64,000 nucleotides of DNA from Treponema berlinense (GTDB taxonomy: Bacteria > Spirochaetota > Spirochaetia > Treponematales > Treponemataceae), in contig NZ_FUXC01000005.1 in the NCBI RefSeq assembly GCF_900167025.1, positions 98,520-162,519 on the forward strand. Direction: 5' to 3'. The notes beneath the pieces are model-generated. The model was not told the origin of the DNA. It searched no databases and saw only the letters and a program-made list of their open reading frames with translations. A program made the translations under genes and the position numbers. Shown here piece after piece: positions 27,259-38,500 of the stretch. Every line of letters starts with the position of its first letter. Within the stretch, counting starts at the first letter, position 1.

Positions 27259-28263
27259 ATGAAACTCGTAAATAAAATTGTTTTTTCTGCAATTGCCGCG
27301 GCCTTGCTTTTTGGAACTCTTTCCTGCTCAAAAAAATCAGCAAATTCTGAAAAAAAAGTAAAGATTGGAATTGCAAAAATCGTTCAGCACGTTGCTTTGG
27401 ATTCTGTTGAACAGGGCATTGTCGATTATTTAAAAGATAACGGAATTGATGCGGAATACGACTTGCAGAATGCAAACGGCGACGTAAATACAGCCGCACA
27501 GATTGCGCTCAAATACAAGGACGAAAACGTGGATGTTGCCGTAGGAATTGCAACTCCTGTAGCACTTGCCCTTGCAAATTCAATAAAAGATATTCCTGTT
27601 GTATTTGGAACAATTACAGACCCTCTCGGCGCTGGACTTGTAACAACTCTTGACCACGGCGAAGGAAACGTTACCGGCATGAGCGACGCGATTCCGACAG
27701 AACAGCACATTGCGCTTTTTAAGGAAATTGCCGGAATCAAGACACTCGGCTACATCTACACATCGAGCGAGGCAAATTCTGTTTCTTCTCTCGAGCTCGT
27801 AAAAAATGCCTGCCAGAAACTCGGACTTAACCTTGTAACTCAGTCAATTGCAAATTCAAGCGAAGTAAAACAGGCGGCAGAAACAATCGTAAACCGCGTT
27901 GACGGAATTTACCTTACAACCGACAATACCGTTTTTAGCGCTCTTTCAAGCCTTATTCAGGTTTTTGAAAAGGCAAAAAAGCCGATTTTCTCCGGCGACG
28001 TTACTGGCGCAATGAACGGCGGATGTGTAATTGCTTCTGGATTTAACTATTACAAGGCTGGCCGCGCAACCGGCGAAATGGTTCTTCAGATTTTGAACGG
28101 CAAAAAACCGTCAGAACTCCCAGTCCGCTTTATGACAGAACCAGAAGACTTTGACCTTTTGTTTGACCTGGATTCGGCAAAAAACTGCGGAATCGAAATT
28201 CCAAAAAAATATCTCGACACCGCAAGCATGATTTTTGAAAACGGAAAACTTATCCAAAAATAA
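27259..28263 (+). CDS. trpX: ABC transporter substrate-binding lipoprotein, TrpX-like
   Basis: A 334-residue lipoprotein of the PF04392 type. The signal peptide ends in the lipobox LFGTLSC near residue 22, giving a lipidated cysteine at the cell envelope. Typical segments are VKIGIAKIVQHVALDSVEQGI, KYKDENVDVAVGIATPVALAL, VFGTITDPLGAGLV and TTDNTVFSALSSLI. GGAGG lies 6 nt before the ATG at 27259. It is the binding partner of the TrpY/TrpZ transporter just upstream. Tryptophan as ligand is by family analogy. Confidence 0.85.
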   Translation: MKLVNKIVFSAIAAALLFGTLSCSKKSANSEKKVKIGIAKIVQHVALDSVEQGIVDYLKDNGIDAEYDLQNANGDVNTAAQIALKYKDENVDVAVGIATPVALALANSIKDIPVVFGTITDPLGAGLVTTLDHGEGNVTGMSDAIPTEQHIALFKEIAGIKTLGYIYTSSEANSVSSLELVKNACQKLGLNLVTQSIANSSEVKQAAETIVNRVDGIYLTTDNTVFSALSSLIQVFEKAKKPIFSGDVTGAMNGGCVIASGFNYYKAGRATGEMVLQILNGKKPSELPVRFMTEPEDFDLLFDLDSAKNCGIEIPKKYLDTASMIFENGKLIQK

Positions 28264-28277
28264 AAATCTGCATAAAA

Positions 28278-29552
28278 CTAATTAAGAAGATTTTCTAAAG
28301 TCTGGCTTACACCAAGTTCCTGTAAAATTTTGCAGGAACTTTTTTTTGCGACAGTTTCTTTTTCAAAACCTGTTTTTTTTATTGCGCGGATCATAAGGTT
28401 TTTTGGAGTGCCTTCGTCGTCAATAAATTCAATCATCTGCACCTTGTATCCAAAATTTTCCAAAAGTTCGCCACGGACAGCGTCCGTAACAAGTGCGGAA
28501 AACCTCTCTTTTATAAGTCCATATTTTAAAAGCGGTTCAAAAACCGGATTTTCGCCGGCCTTATTTTTTTTAAGCTGCAAATTTATTTCGTGCTGGCAGC
28601 AAGGCACAGAAAGAATCGCGGACGCGCCTTTTTTTATTGCATAGTTTAAGGCGTAGTCTGTCGCAGTGTCGCAGGCGTGCAGGGTGATTATAATGTCTGG
28701 TTTTTTGTCTTCGCCAAATTCTGCAATGTCGCCGACCGCAAAGCTCAAATTTTTAAGGCAAAGCTCGTCCGAAAGTCTTGAGCAGTATTCAATCACGTCT
28801 TTTTTTTAATCCAGCCCGAAAATTCTGCACGGAACTTTTAAAATTTCCGTCAAAAAATACTGAACAGCAAACGTCAGATAACTTTTTCCAGAGCCAAAAT
28901 CAACAACGCTCAGTTCTCCGCCGCCTTTTTTTGCCAAAACCTCGAGAGCCGCGTCCTTAAAAATTTCCAAAAAACGGTTGATTTGCCGGAATTTGTCGTA
29001 TTTTGCCGCAATAACCCTGCCTTCCGCCGTCATAATTCCGAGCCGCACCAAAAACGGAACACTTTTTCCTTCCGGCAGAATGTAATTTTTCTTTTTATTA
29101 AAGGATTTTCCGGTTAAAAGATTTTTGTACGGAATCGGGCGTTCCCCTGCCGGGTCGGGTGTTCCACCGTTGTCATTGCCTTCGGCAACGCCTTTCGGCG
29201 CGGTTCCACCCCCTAACGCGTTCTCTTTTTTTAGTTTTTTTACAAGACGGGTAACTTCGCCTTTTTTGTTTGCAAGAACCGTAATTTCTTCTGTTTCTGT
29301 GCGTTCAACGCAGTTTTTAAAATTTGCAGGAATGTTTTTTTGGATAAATTCTGCAACTTCCACGGCGCTCATTTTTTTATGAAAAACCTGGGTTTTTGTG
29401 TAAAACTCGGCAAGATAGAGGTTTTGTTCCAGGTTTGAAGAGACAGAAAGTTTGATTTTTACCCGGATATAAGAGCTTTCCGGGTTGTCATTTGTTTTTT
29501 TTGCAGGTTTAGAAAGTGTTGCGGATAAAAGCATAGCTTGTATTTTATCCAA
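28278..29552 (-). pseudogene. Methyltransf_32-like SAM methyltransferase split by an in-frame stop
   Basis: Both halves lie in one frame and only a TAA at 28806-28808 separates them. The upper half has the SAM motif VVDFGSGKSYLTFAVQYFL (about residues 216-234) and ends IFGLD; the lower half resumes with KKDVIEYCSRL and has the DIIITLHACDTATDYAL segment typical of PF13679. Where TTA or another leucine codon is expected (GLDLKKDV), the gene has TAA in a run of eight A. A T to A change, or a sequencing error, would explain it. The first half also carries a GC-rich insert near residues 110-140. Alternatively the two parts could be translated separately, but the second half lacks an independent RBS. 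Confidence 0.7.
29136..29222. repeat. GC-rich palindromic insert inside the methyltransferase gene
   Basis: An abruptly GC-rich stretch in an AT-rich gene (GGGCGTTCCCC...GTCGGG...CCCCTAACGCG on the plus strand) that adds about 28 codons with low-complexity Gly/Pro residues. The layout of inverted short palindromes and the in-frame length resemble protein-coding palindromic elements known from other bacteria. Confidence 0.6.
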
Positions 29553-29560
29553 AATGCGTC

Positions 29561-29667
29561 AGCGATGATAGCAGCGCGAAGCGTTCCTGAGCGCGCGGCA
29601 CTCAGGAATGGAGGCTAAAGCCGGAACTGCGGCCGTAGCGACCCGCAAAGCGGGGGACGCCCGGATT
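29561..29667. repeat. GC-rich dispersed repeat upstream of parA
   Basis: Palindrome-rich region with GTTCCTGAGCGC...CACTCAGGAATGG (a hairpin), AAAGCCGG and ACGCCCGGAT. It shares the GCCCGGAT and GCCGG framework with the repeats at 25237 and 49986. It ends about 60 bp before the parA promoter. Confidence 0.55.
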
Positions 29668-29734
29668 TTTGAGAAACAAAAAATGTTTCTCAAAGGACTG
29701 TATTTTTAATGTTGTTTTGCGGTATAGTATTTAT

Positions 29735-30490
29735 ATGGGAAAAATTATTGTTTTTGTTAATCAGAAGGGTGGTGTTGGCAAAACGACTTCTGCCATAAAC
29801 ATTGGAGCGTATATTGCAAAGGCAGGAAAAAAAGTTCTGCTTGTTGATTTTGACTCTCAGGGAAATATGTCCAGTGGCGTTGGCGCAAAAAAAGACAAAC
29901 CTACGATTTACGAACTTCTTGCCGGCCAGTGCTCTTGCGAGCAGGCTGTAAAAAATACTCCGGTTGAAAATCTTGACGCAATCACCGCAGATACCGACCT
30001 TTCTGGTGCTGCAATCGAACTTGTTGATGAAGAAAACCGTGAATTTTTCTTAAAAAAGGCGCTTGAGCCGCTTAGAGAAAAATACGACTTTATTCTTATT
30101 GACTGTCCTCCATCTCTCGGAATTTTAACTCTTAATGGACTTGCTGCCGCAGATTCTGTAATTGTTCCTATGCAGTGCGAATATTTTGCTCTCGAAGGAA
30201 TTACTCTTTTGCTTCAGACTGTAAAAAAAGTTCAAAAATCAATAAATCCAAAACTTATAATCGGCGGAATTTTCTTTACTATGTACGACAGCCGTACCCG
30301 TCTTGCCCAGGATGTTGTGCGTCAGGTTCAGGCTTATTTTAAGGATGTTGTTTTTAATACAATTATTCCCCGAAATATCCGTCTTTCGGAAGCTCCTTCT
30401 CACGGAGTGCCAATCTGCCTTTACGACCCGAGTTGTGTCGGTGCAAAAAGTTATGAAAAACTTGCTGGGGAGGTAATCCGCCGTGGCTAA
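29735..30490 (+). CDS. parA: Chromosome-partitioning ATPase ParA/Soj
   Basis: A 251-residue ParA/Soj ATPase that moves or regulates ParB-parS complexes during chromosome segregation. Deviant Walker A KGGVGKTT near residue 10, the second lysine-containing start IIVFVNQKGGV, Walker A' LVDFDSQGN and Walker B LIDCPPSLG are intact. The ATG at 29735 is preferred over an upstream TTG: a TATAGT box (29723-29728) ends 6 nt before it, giving a leaderless mRNA. It overlaps the parB gene by 8 bp. Length and motifs fit chromosomal Soj. Confidence 0.93.
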   Translation: MGKIIVFVNQKGGVGKTTSAINIGAYIAKAGKKVLLVDFDSQGNMSSGVGAKKDKPTIYELLAGQCSCEQAVKNTPVENLDAITADTDLSGAAIELVDEENREFFLKKALEPLREKYDFILIDCPPSLGILTLNGLAAADSVIVPMQCEYFALEGITLLLQTVKKVQKSINPKLIIGGIFFTMYDSRTRLAQDVVRQVQAYFKDVVFNTIIPRNIRLSEAPSHGVPICLYDPSCVGAKSYEKLAGEVIRRG

Positions 30491-31412
30491 AAAATTTGGG
30501 CTTGGAAACGGTCTTGATTCTCTTCTAGGCTCTTCTGCAAAAGAGGACGAACCGGCAAAAACAGAGAATTCTTTTCAATCTGTAAAGACAAATCTGCCTG
30601 CCGGAATTGAACAGGACGAATTTGGAAAACTTTGGATTAACCCGGAACTTTTGCGCCCAAATCCTTACCAGCCGCGTCAGGAATTTGATCCTGAGCAGTT
30701 AAAAGAACTTTCGGATTCGATTAAAGAAAACGGTGTAATTCAGCCAGTCACGATTGAAGATGCAAAGGACGGCACTTTTTATATTATTGCCGGTGAGCGC
30801 CGTACCCGCGCTTCCCGCCTTGCAGGACTTGAAAAAATCCCTGTCCAGCTTTCTGCATTTAGCGACCAGAAAAAACTCGAAGTCGCGCTTATCGAAAATA
30901 TCCAGCGCGCGGATTTAAATCCTGTCGAAGAAGCCCGGGCTTATTACAAGCTTATGGAACTCGGCGGACTCAAGCAGGAAGAGGTTGCCCAGAAAGTCGG
31001 CAAAAATCGCGCCACTGTTGCAAACGCAATCCGCCTCCTAAAACTTCCGGAAGACATTCAGAATGCGCTTGTGAGCGGACAGATTACCGCAGGACACGCG
31101 CGCGCTCTTTTAATGGTAAAGGACAAAATGAATATGCACATTTTGTTCGGAAAAATCGTAGGCCAGGGACTTTCTGTTCATCAGACGGAAGTTATGGCAT
31201 CGGAAATCAATAATCCTCAGCCAAAGATTAAGAAAAACGATGGTGCAAAAAGTTTGACGCGCGATCCGGATCTAATCGACGTCGAAACTCAGCTTATCCA
31301 GAAACTTGGAACTAAAGTTCAGATTAAGGGTTCGTACGAAAAAGGCTCAATTGAGATTTCGTATTTTAGCAAGGACGATTTTAACCGCTTGTTTGACTTT
31401 ATAAACCACTAG
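30483..31412 (+). CDS. parB: Chromosome-partitioning protein ParB/Spo0J
   Basis: A 309-residue centromere-binding protein. The N terminus starts AKKFGLGNGLDSLLG, the ParA-interacting region. Next come the ParB/Srx fold with RPNPYQPRQEF and the CTP-binding GERRTRASRLAGLEKIPV, then the helix-turn-helix EEVAQKVGKNRATVANAIRLLKLP (about residues 165-190), and a C-terminal dimerisation region. It starts with GTG within the end of parA, so translation is coupled. I saw no parS-like 16-bp palindrome near it, but the search by eye was not complete. Confidence 0.93.
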   Translation: MAKKFGLGNGLDSLLGSSAKEDEPAKTENSFQSVKTNLPAGIEQDEFGKLWINPELLRPNPYQPRQEFDPEQLKELSDSIKENGVIQPVTIEDAKDGTFYIIAGERRTRASRLAGLEKIPVQLSAFSDQKKLEVALIENIQRADLNPVEEARAYYKLMELGGLKQEEVAQKVGKNRATVANAIRLLKLPEDIQNALVSGQITAGHARALLMVKDKMNMHILFGKIVGQGLSVHQTEVMASEINNPQPKIKKNDGAKSLTRDPDLIDVETQLIQKLGTKVQIKGSYEKGSIEISYFSKDDFNRLFDFINH

Positions 31413-31427
31413 ATTCGGGCTTTTTTT

Positions 31428-32162
31428 CTATTTTATTTGTTCAAAAACGCTTCCCAGACCTTGATGAATGACTAAATTTGCCATTTCGTCGGCTTGAGTT
31501 TGGGTTTTGTTTATCATTGCAAGATTTTTTCCGGTAAAATAGCGGATAAAGCCTGCTGCCGGATAAACGACGAGTGAAGTTCCTCCGATTATGAGCATAT
31601 CCGCATTTTTTATTGCCTGAATTGCTCCTTCAACAACATTGTCGTCCAGGCCTTCTTCGTAAAGAACAACGTCCGGTTTTACAAGACCGTTGCATTCTGT
31701 GCAGTGCGGAAGGCTGTCCGGAGAATTTTGGCTTTCGAGAATAAAATTTTCGTCGTAAAATTTGCCGCATTTCATGCAAAAATTGCGCAAAGTGCTTCCG
31801 TGCAGTTCAAAAACTTTTTTGCTTCCTGCTTTTTGGTGCAAACCGTCAATGTTTTGCGTAACGATTGCGGAAAGTTTTTCTTTTTGTTCAAGTTCTGCAA
31901 GCTTAAAATGCGTAATATTTGGTTTTGCGTTTTTTATAATCAGTTTTTCGCGATAAAATCTGTAAAATTCTTTTGGATTGGTGTCAAAAAAACTTCTTGA
32001 AATTATTGTTTCCGGCGGATACTTCCATTTTTGCTGGTAAAGACCGTCCTGGCTCCTAAAATCCGGAATTCCGCTCTCTGTGCTTACGCCAGCGCCTCCA
32101 AAAAATACAATCCGTGAACTTTCATCAATCATTTTTTGAAGTTGTTCAATTTTTTCGTCCAT
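31428..32162 (-). CDS. cobB: NAD-dependent protein deacetylase, sirtuin (CobB)
   Basis: Removes acyl groups from lysine using NAD. The 244-residue protein has GAGVSTESGIPDFRS near residue 23 (NAD-binding), QNIDGLHQKAG and the catalytic His in ELHGST near residue 115, then the zinc site CMKCGKFY with CTEC, and VKPDVVLYEE. This is the bacterial SIR2 order and length. It converges with parB, separated by 15 bp. No operon partner is visible. Confidence 0.93.
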   Translation of the reverse strand: MDEKIEQLQKMIDESSRIVFFGGAGVSTESGIPDFRSQDGLYQQKWKYPPETIISRSFFDTNPKEFYRFYREKLIIKNAKPNITHFKLAELEQKEKLSAIVTQNIDGLHQKAGSKKVFELHGSTLRNFCMKCGKFYDENFILESQNSPDSLPHCTECNGLVKPDVVLYEEGLDDNVVEGAIQAIKNADMLIIGGTSLVVYPAAGFIRYFTGKNLAMINKTQTQADEMANLVIHQGLGSVFEQIK

Positions 32163-32485
32163 GTCTTCCGCCTCTTTTTGTTTTATTTTTTTTGACTGCC
32201 GGTTTTAATCAGCCGGATGTGAATAGAATTTTTTATCAATTATATATTTATATATTCAATTTTGCATAAAAAAATAAACTGTTTCTAAATTTTACAAGTT
32301 TTATAATTTGTAAAGTTATAAAGTCAATGTTTTTGGTAAAAATTAACAAAAAACTTAGAAAAAATATTTGAGAATTGAACAAAATGTCGAATTTCTCCAT
32401 AATTGTTATAATATTTTATAATATGCCGATAAATATAATCGAGAAATTATTTATTTCCGGAAATTTGCGCTTATAAGTTTTTTGT

Positions 32486-32491
32486 TATAGT
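32486..32491 (+). promoter_or_regulatory. -10 box of the giant Ig-repeat gene
   Basis: TATAGT preceded by TGT (extended -10), giving a start near 32498 and a leader of about 34 nt with AAGGGG before the ATG at 32532. The 369-bp gap 32163-32531 is very AT-rich and also holds TATAAT sequences at 32407 and 32417 without matching -35 boxes; otherwise nothing is seen in it. Confidence 0.5.
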
Positions 32492-32531
32492 ATTAGGAAG
32501 TAATAAAAAAGTGTTATATAAGGGGACGAGC

Positions 32532-35500
32532 ATGAAAAAAAGTGCGTTTTTCTTTTCTGTTTTAATTGTCTGTGGATTATCTGTTTTTGCACGTGGCAAG
32601 CGCGATATTGATGAGCGCGACGTTGCCCAGATGGACAGCTGGCAGGAAGAATTTGATATTAGCGGCAAAAAAGAAGGCAAGTACAATGCCATGGTTACCG
32701 TAAAGGATAAAGGCGGTAACGAAATTGTCGGCGGACCTTATAATATTTTTATTGATCCTGATTCGGATTATCCTGTTTCTGGTATAACAAACCCGATTAA
32801 AAATATGCGTGTTCCGGGCAACTTGAATATTGTCGGAACCTGTATTGATGATGACGGAGTTGACGAAGTTTGGATTAGCCTTGACGGAGCAGAACCTGTC
32901 AAAGCAAAAGGAAAAGAATTCTGGTCTTATTATCTTGATACTACGGAACTTTCGGAAGGCCCTCATACAATCGAAGTTTATGGAATTGATATAAACGGAC
33001 TTTCTTCTGCGGCAAAACCTTCAAAGAACGCAAAGGTAACCTGGAACCTTGACCGCAGGCTTCCTGTTACAGAAGTTACAAATCTTGCGCTCGGAACTCT
33101 TGTTTCTGGCAAAATCAATCTCAAAGGAACAGTTTCTGACGGAAACGGCATAAAAGCTCTTTCATATTCACTTGACGGAAGAAAAACCTTTAGCGAAGTA
33201 AAAATCAATGAAGACAAAAAAACTGGAATTTGCACCTTTGAGCTTCCAATCAACACAAAAGAATCTCCGGACGGAGCGGCAGTCTGCTGGTTTAAGGCAA
33301 CGGACAAAATGGGTTCTGTCGGATACAATTCGTTCCTTTATTTTATCGACAACACAAAACCAGACGTAAAAATTGTTTCTCCTGCTGACGGCGAAGTTAT
33401 GAACGGCCGTTTTGGAGTTGCAGGTTATGCAAAAGACACAATCGGCGTTCAGAAACTTACATGGGCTTGCGGCGAAAAATCCGGCGAATTTGAACTTACT
33501 CCAGGAAACCCATACTGGTATCACGAAATAGACACAATCGGTCTTAATACAAAAAAAATTGAATTTTCGGTGACGGCTTTGGATACTGCCGGAAACGAAG
33601 TGACCGTTAAAAAGGCAATTCCAATCGACCAGGAACTTGATAAGCCTGTCGTAACGATTGAATATCCTGCAAAGGACGGAATTGTCGAAGGAGAGGCCGG
33701 AACTTTGTTCTTGCGCGGAATTGCGGCGGACGATGACGGAGTTGTTTCTGTCGAATACAAACTCGACGACGGAGAAACAAAAACTCTCGAAACTCATGGT
33801 GTTTTCTATGTTCCTCTCAGCGAAGAAAATGACCTTTCGGCAGGAAAACACAGCGTAACGGTAATTGCAACCGACATTCACGGTGTGCGCGGAAATCCTG
33901 TAACTTCAACCTTTGTTTCTATGGGAAAAGTTCCAGCGATTGAAGAGGGAAAAATCAATTCAAGCCTCGGAAGCGAACCTGTGTTCACAGGAGTGGCAGT
34001 TCATCCTGAGTCTAATCCAAAATACGAAACTACAGTTTTGAGCGACTGCGGAATTTCTTCGGTTGCATGGCAGTTAAACTGGGGCGACAACGGAAGCAAG
34101 ACCGGAGAAGTTGCCCTCAAAGGCGGAGAAAAATCAGTTCCTGTAAGCATTGCGCTTGGCGGTGATGATGTTGCTTATGGAGCGGTAAATCTTAAAATTA
34201 CGGCGATTGATATTTATAATCGCGTATCTCAGAAAATTGAACTTGTAAAACTTTTGGATCTTACTCAGATAAATGTCGAAAAACCGGCGGTTGTTTTTGA
34301 GGACAGCCGCATAAGCGAAAATGGCGACATTACAAACGACATTGAACATCCTGTTTCCGGATATTTTGCCGGCGGAAAAATAAAAAGCGCTTCTATTGTT
34401 CCTGCAACTCCTTTTGCAAAAATTGAGTACGATGAATTTACGATAAAATTGACTGCAACTGACGCTCTCGGAACTTCATCTCCTGTAAAAGTACGTGTAA
34501 TTTCTCAGGACAATGTTGCTTACGAAAGCCGCGAATTGATCTTCCATTCGGATTCTCCGGCGCCAAAAGTTGCCGTTGACAAAACTGAAGAAAATCTTGA
34601 ACAGCAGTTTGACGAAGACGGAAACCCGATAGAAGAACGTTCAAAAATAAAAATTTCTGGAGCGGTTTCTTCAGAAACACCTCTTACTTCTCTAAAATAC
34701 CGGATTATAACAGTTCCTGCTGTTTTTGACTTAAAAACTCCTTCGCTGGTGACAGGAGCAGGTTCTCCTTCGTTCGGACAATTTGCAGAACTTCCTGCAA
34801 AAACAGGCGGATTTGAGTTCGAAATTGATGCTGCTGAGCTCAGAAAGGGAATTTCTGTAGTCGAAATTGTAGCAAACAACGGAAAAACGGCGGCAGATTC
34901 TGTAAAAATCAGAAATCTTCCGGAATTGCCTTCAAAAACAGCCGACGGCAAAAAAATCACTCCGGCAAAACCTGTTTATTCGTGGATTGATGCGGAAGAC
35001 GTTTACTATGTAATTATTTCTCAGACTACTTCTTCAAATTTTAGCGGAACATTCTTCCGTTCAGAAATGGCTGCCGGTTCTTCAGAACTTTCGGTAAAAG
35101 CAAGCGACGGAAAAGTTATTTCAAAATACACTGCAAAAAAACCAGGTTCTGCAAAAGTGTTTATTTCAGAAATTGACGGAAAAACTTACGCAAGCGGAAT
35201 GAGAATTGCACTTCCCCGCGGAAATTCTAATTCTCCAAAAAACGCATGTGTGAGCATTGTTTCCGACTTCCCTGTAACTTCCGTAAACTGGGCTATTTCT
35301 GGAGAAAAGCTTCCTGGCGGTGACGAAAAACAAAGCGGGAAAGTTGATGCAAAACAAATCCGCCAAATTGATTCAACTCATTACGAAGCAAATATTCCTT
35401 TGAATAATCTTCCTTCAAGACTTACTTCTCTTGAAATAACGGCAGAAACTGCTGGCGGAAATGCTTTTTATAAGGGAACTGTCGGAATTGTGCGCGAAAG

Positions 35501-38500
35501 GGATTCTGCTCTTGTGGACAACGAAAATAGAATTTACTGGGCGCCGACAGAAAAAACTCCGTTCGACACTGCAAATTCCCGCTATGTATTAAAAACCGGC
35601 GAAAAATTTGGAGCATTTGTAAACGTTTTTGGCCCTGTATCGGCGACTCTTTCAACTTATCAAAACGGACTTACTGTTCAAGCGGACGGAAATTTTGCAT
35701 ACATTATTGCAGAAAAAGAAGGAATTTATAAAAATGTCGGCCTTAAAGTGACTGACAGTCAGGGCGTAACATATAATTCAACTGTGATAGAACTTTTAGT
35801 TGATGATTCTGCTCCAACCGTAGAAATTGTTGCTCCTGAGCTGCAAAAGTGGATTCAAAAAAACACAATGCTTACTGTAAAAGCCGGCGATTTAAATGGA
35901 ATTGAAAGCGTTGAATATTCGGTAGACGGCGGTCGAAACTGGAATCCCTGCAAAGGAAACGGAAGCGGAACTTATGTTGCCGCGCTCAATCTTGAATCAT
36001 TTGAAGACGGAATCATTCCTGTTGACGTGTTTGTAAAAGACATTGCAGGAAAAATTTCTTATGCTCAGACAGTAATTCAAAAAGATACTCAGACTCCGCA
36101 GGTTCAGGTTGTTGTTCCTTGCGCAGATGATGTTGTAAACGGCGAAAATCTTATCGCATTTATTGTAAAGGACAGCGGACACTTTAGCCGTGCAGAATAT
36201 GTTGCGCCTAAAAACGGAAATGCCGCTTCTGCGCCAGTTGAACTTCCTCTTGGACCTATGGTTGTTACTCATATTGGAACAGCGGACAAGCAGATTAGCG
36301 ATTTGATGTCATTCAATTTTTATGATGAGACAGGAAATGTCGAAACGCTCCGCCGCTGGGACTTTATAATTGACCAGAAATCGGATCTTCCAATTGCAGA
36401 AGTTCATATGCCGGAAGAAGATGCCGTAATAACGACAGACTTTGTTGTTTCGGGCGTTGTAGTTGATGACGATGGACCTTCAAAAGTTTATTACAAAATC
36501 GACAACGGTGAATACAAGCTTGTTTCTGAAGAATATGGCACAAGTTTTTCAATCGATGTTCCTCTTTCAACGATGAAAGACAACGAACACTCGGTTACTG
36601 TTTATGCAGAAGACTTGAATGGTGTAAAAGGACCGGAATTTGTCCGCAACTTTAAAATTTCTCTTGAAGAACCAAAGGGCGCGGTTATAACTCCTCCGAT
36701 TGACAATACAGTCCGCGGCTGGGTAAAGCTTACAGGAAAAGCAACTGATAAAAACGGCATAAGCAAGGTTTATATTTCTGTAGACAACGGAAATACTTAT
36801 AACGAGGCGACTGGAAATTTTGCCCACGAAAATGAAGTTTCTGACTGGTCTTACGAATTCGACACAAGAGTCGTAGAAGACGGAACTCATGTTGTATTTA
36901 TGAAAGTTGTTGACTGGTTTGGAATCGAAGGCCTTTATTCATCTTTGATAAACATTGACAACACCGCTCCGAGCATTGACCTTGAATTGCCGCTTGACGA
37001 TTCAAAAACAACAAAAATGCTGTTCTTCTCTGGTCAGACAACGGATAATATTGGGCTTAAAAAACTTTATATTACGATTCGTTCTCTTGAAGGCAAAACT
37101 GTAAGTCAAAAACTTGCAAACATCAACTTGACCCCTGGAGAAATCATTACAGAATCAATAGATTTGTCTTCTCTCGACAACGGTTTTTACAATGTTGAAT
37201 TGACAGGAATGGACGCGGCAGACAACATTACCCGCGTTTCAAGAAACGTTCAGCTGGACAAACGCGCCGCAATGGCAAAGGTTGATCTTTTGTATCCGCT
37301 CAATGGAGAATTTGTAAAAGGCGTATTCAATATTTATGGAACGGCAGTAAGCGAAATCAACATTGAAAGCCTTGAACTTTTGGTTGACGGAGAAAAAACG
37401 GCAGAAACAACACTGAGCGAAAGCGGATATTACAAATTTAATCTTTCGCCGGAAATGCTTACTGACGGACAGCACAAAATTCAGGTTAAGGCAAATCTTG
37501 CAAATGTAAGCACAATTATGTCTAACGAACAGTTTATAAATTACACTTCTGTTGGTCCTTGGGTTACAATCGACAATTTTACTTACGGAGATTTTGCAAT
37601 CGAAAGACCGTACATTGTTGGCGATGCCGGATATGCAATTTCTGAAACGGAACTTGTTGCTGCAAAGGCAAAGGGCGCTCAAAAAGAAATGAAAGACGCC
37701 ACCTTGGCAAAAACTGTAGAAAAAGTTGAAATTTCTTTCAACAATGGAAAATCATTTGAAGAAATTTCAAAAACTGGAAAATGGCGCTACCGCATTGAAA
37801 ATGAAGACATTACCGAAGGCTATCACTTTATGCTCGTGCGTGCGACAATGAAAAACGGCGAGACAGCGGTTACAAGAACTATTGTTCAGGTTGATAAGAC
37901 TAAGCCGACTGTTAAGCTCATAAGCCCGGGCGAAGGCGGACGCTTTAACCAGAGCATTGAATTTAACGGTCTTGCACACGACGATGTTGCGCTTAAGAGC
38001 GTTTCTCTTGCTTTGCGAAAAGGTGACAAGTCAAGTTACGAAGTTCCAGCTTTTATTCAGGGATTGTATTTTGACTGGCATTTCTGGGGCGCAACTCTGT
38101 TTGATATTGGTGCCGGACTTTCGTTCTTTGACGACAACGTTCGTATTCAGGTGCAGTGGGGACAGTTTACGCAGACACAGCGCGAAATGTTTACAAAAAC
38201 AAACCAGCGTTATGGCGGCGACAGCGTATTGGGAGCAAAAATTCTTGCAAACGTTGCATATATTCCATTTATGTACTTCCTTGGACGCGATTACGAATGG
38301 CTTTCTGCAAACGTGACTGTCGGTGCAAACTTTACGAGATTTAATCAAGGTCAGTCTGGTAAGCCGCAGGTTCTTTCTGCCTTGCTTGCCCAGATTGAAT
38401 TCCCGAGGGTGACTTTTGCAAAGCAGAAGATGTTCAGGACGTTCTCAATTTATACAGAAGGTCAGTTGTGGTTTATTCCAACAGATGTAAGTTCGGACGT

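Noticed and set aside
30491..31412. parS sites near parAB
   Set aside because: No 16-bp palindrome of the TGTTTCACGTGAAACA type was seen by eye in this region.
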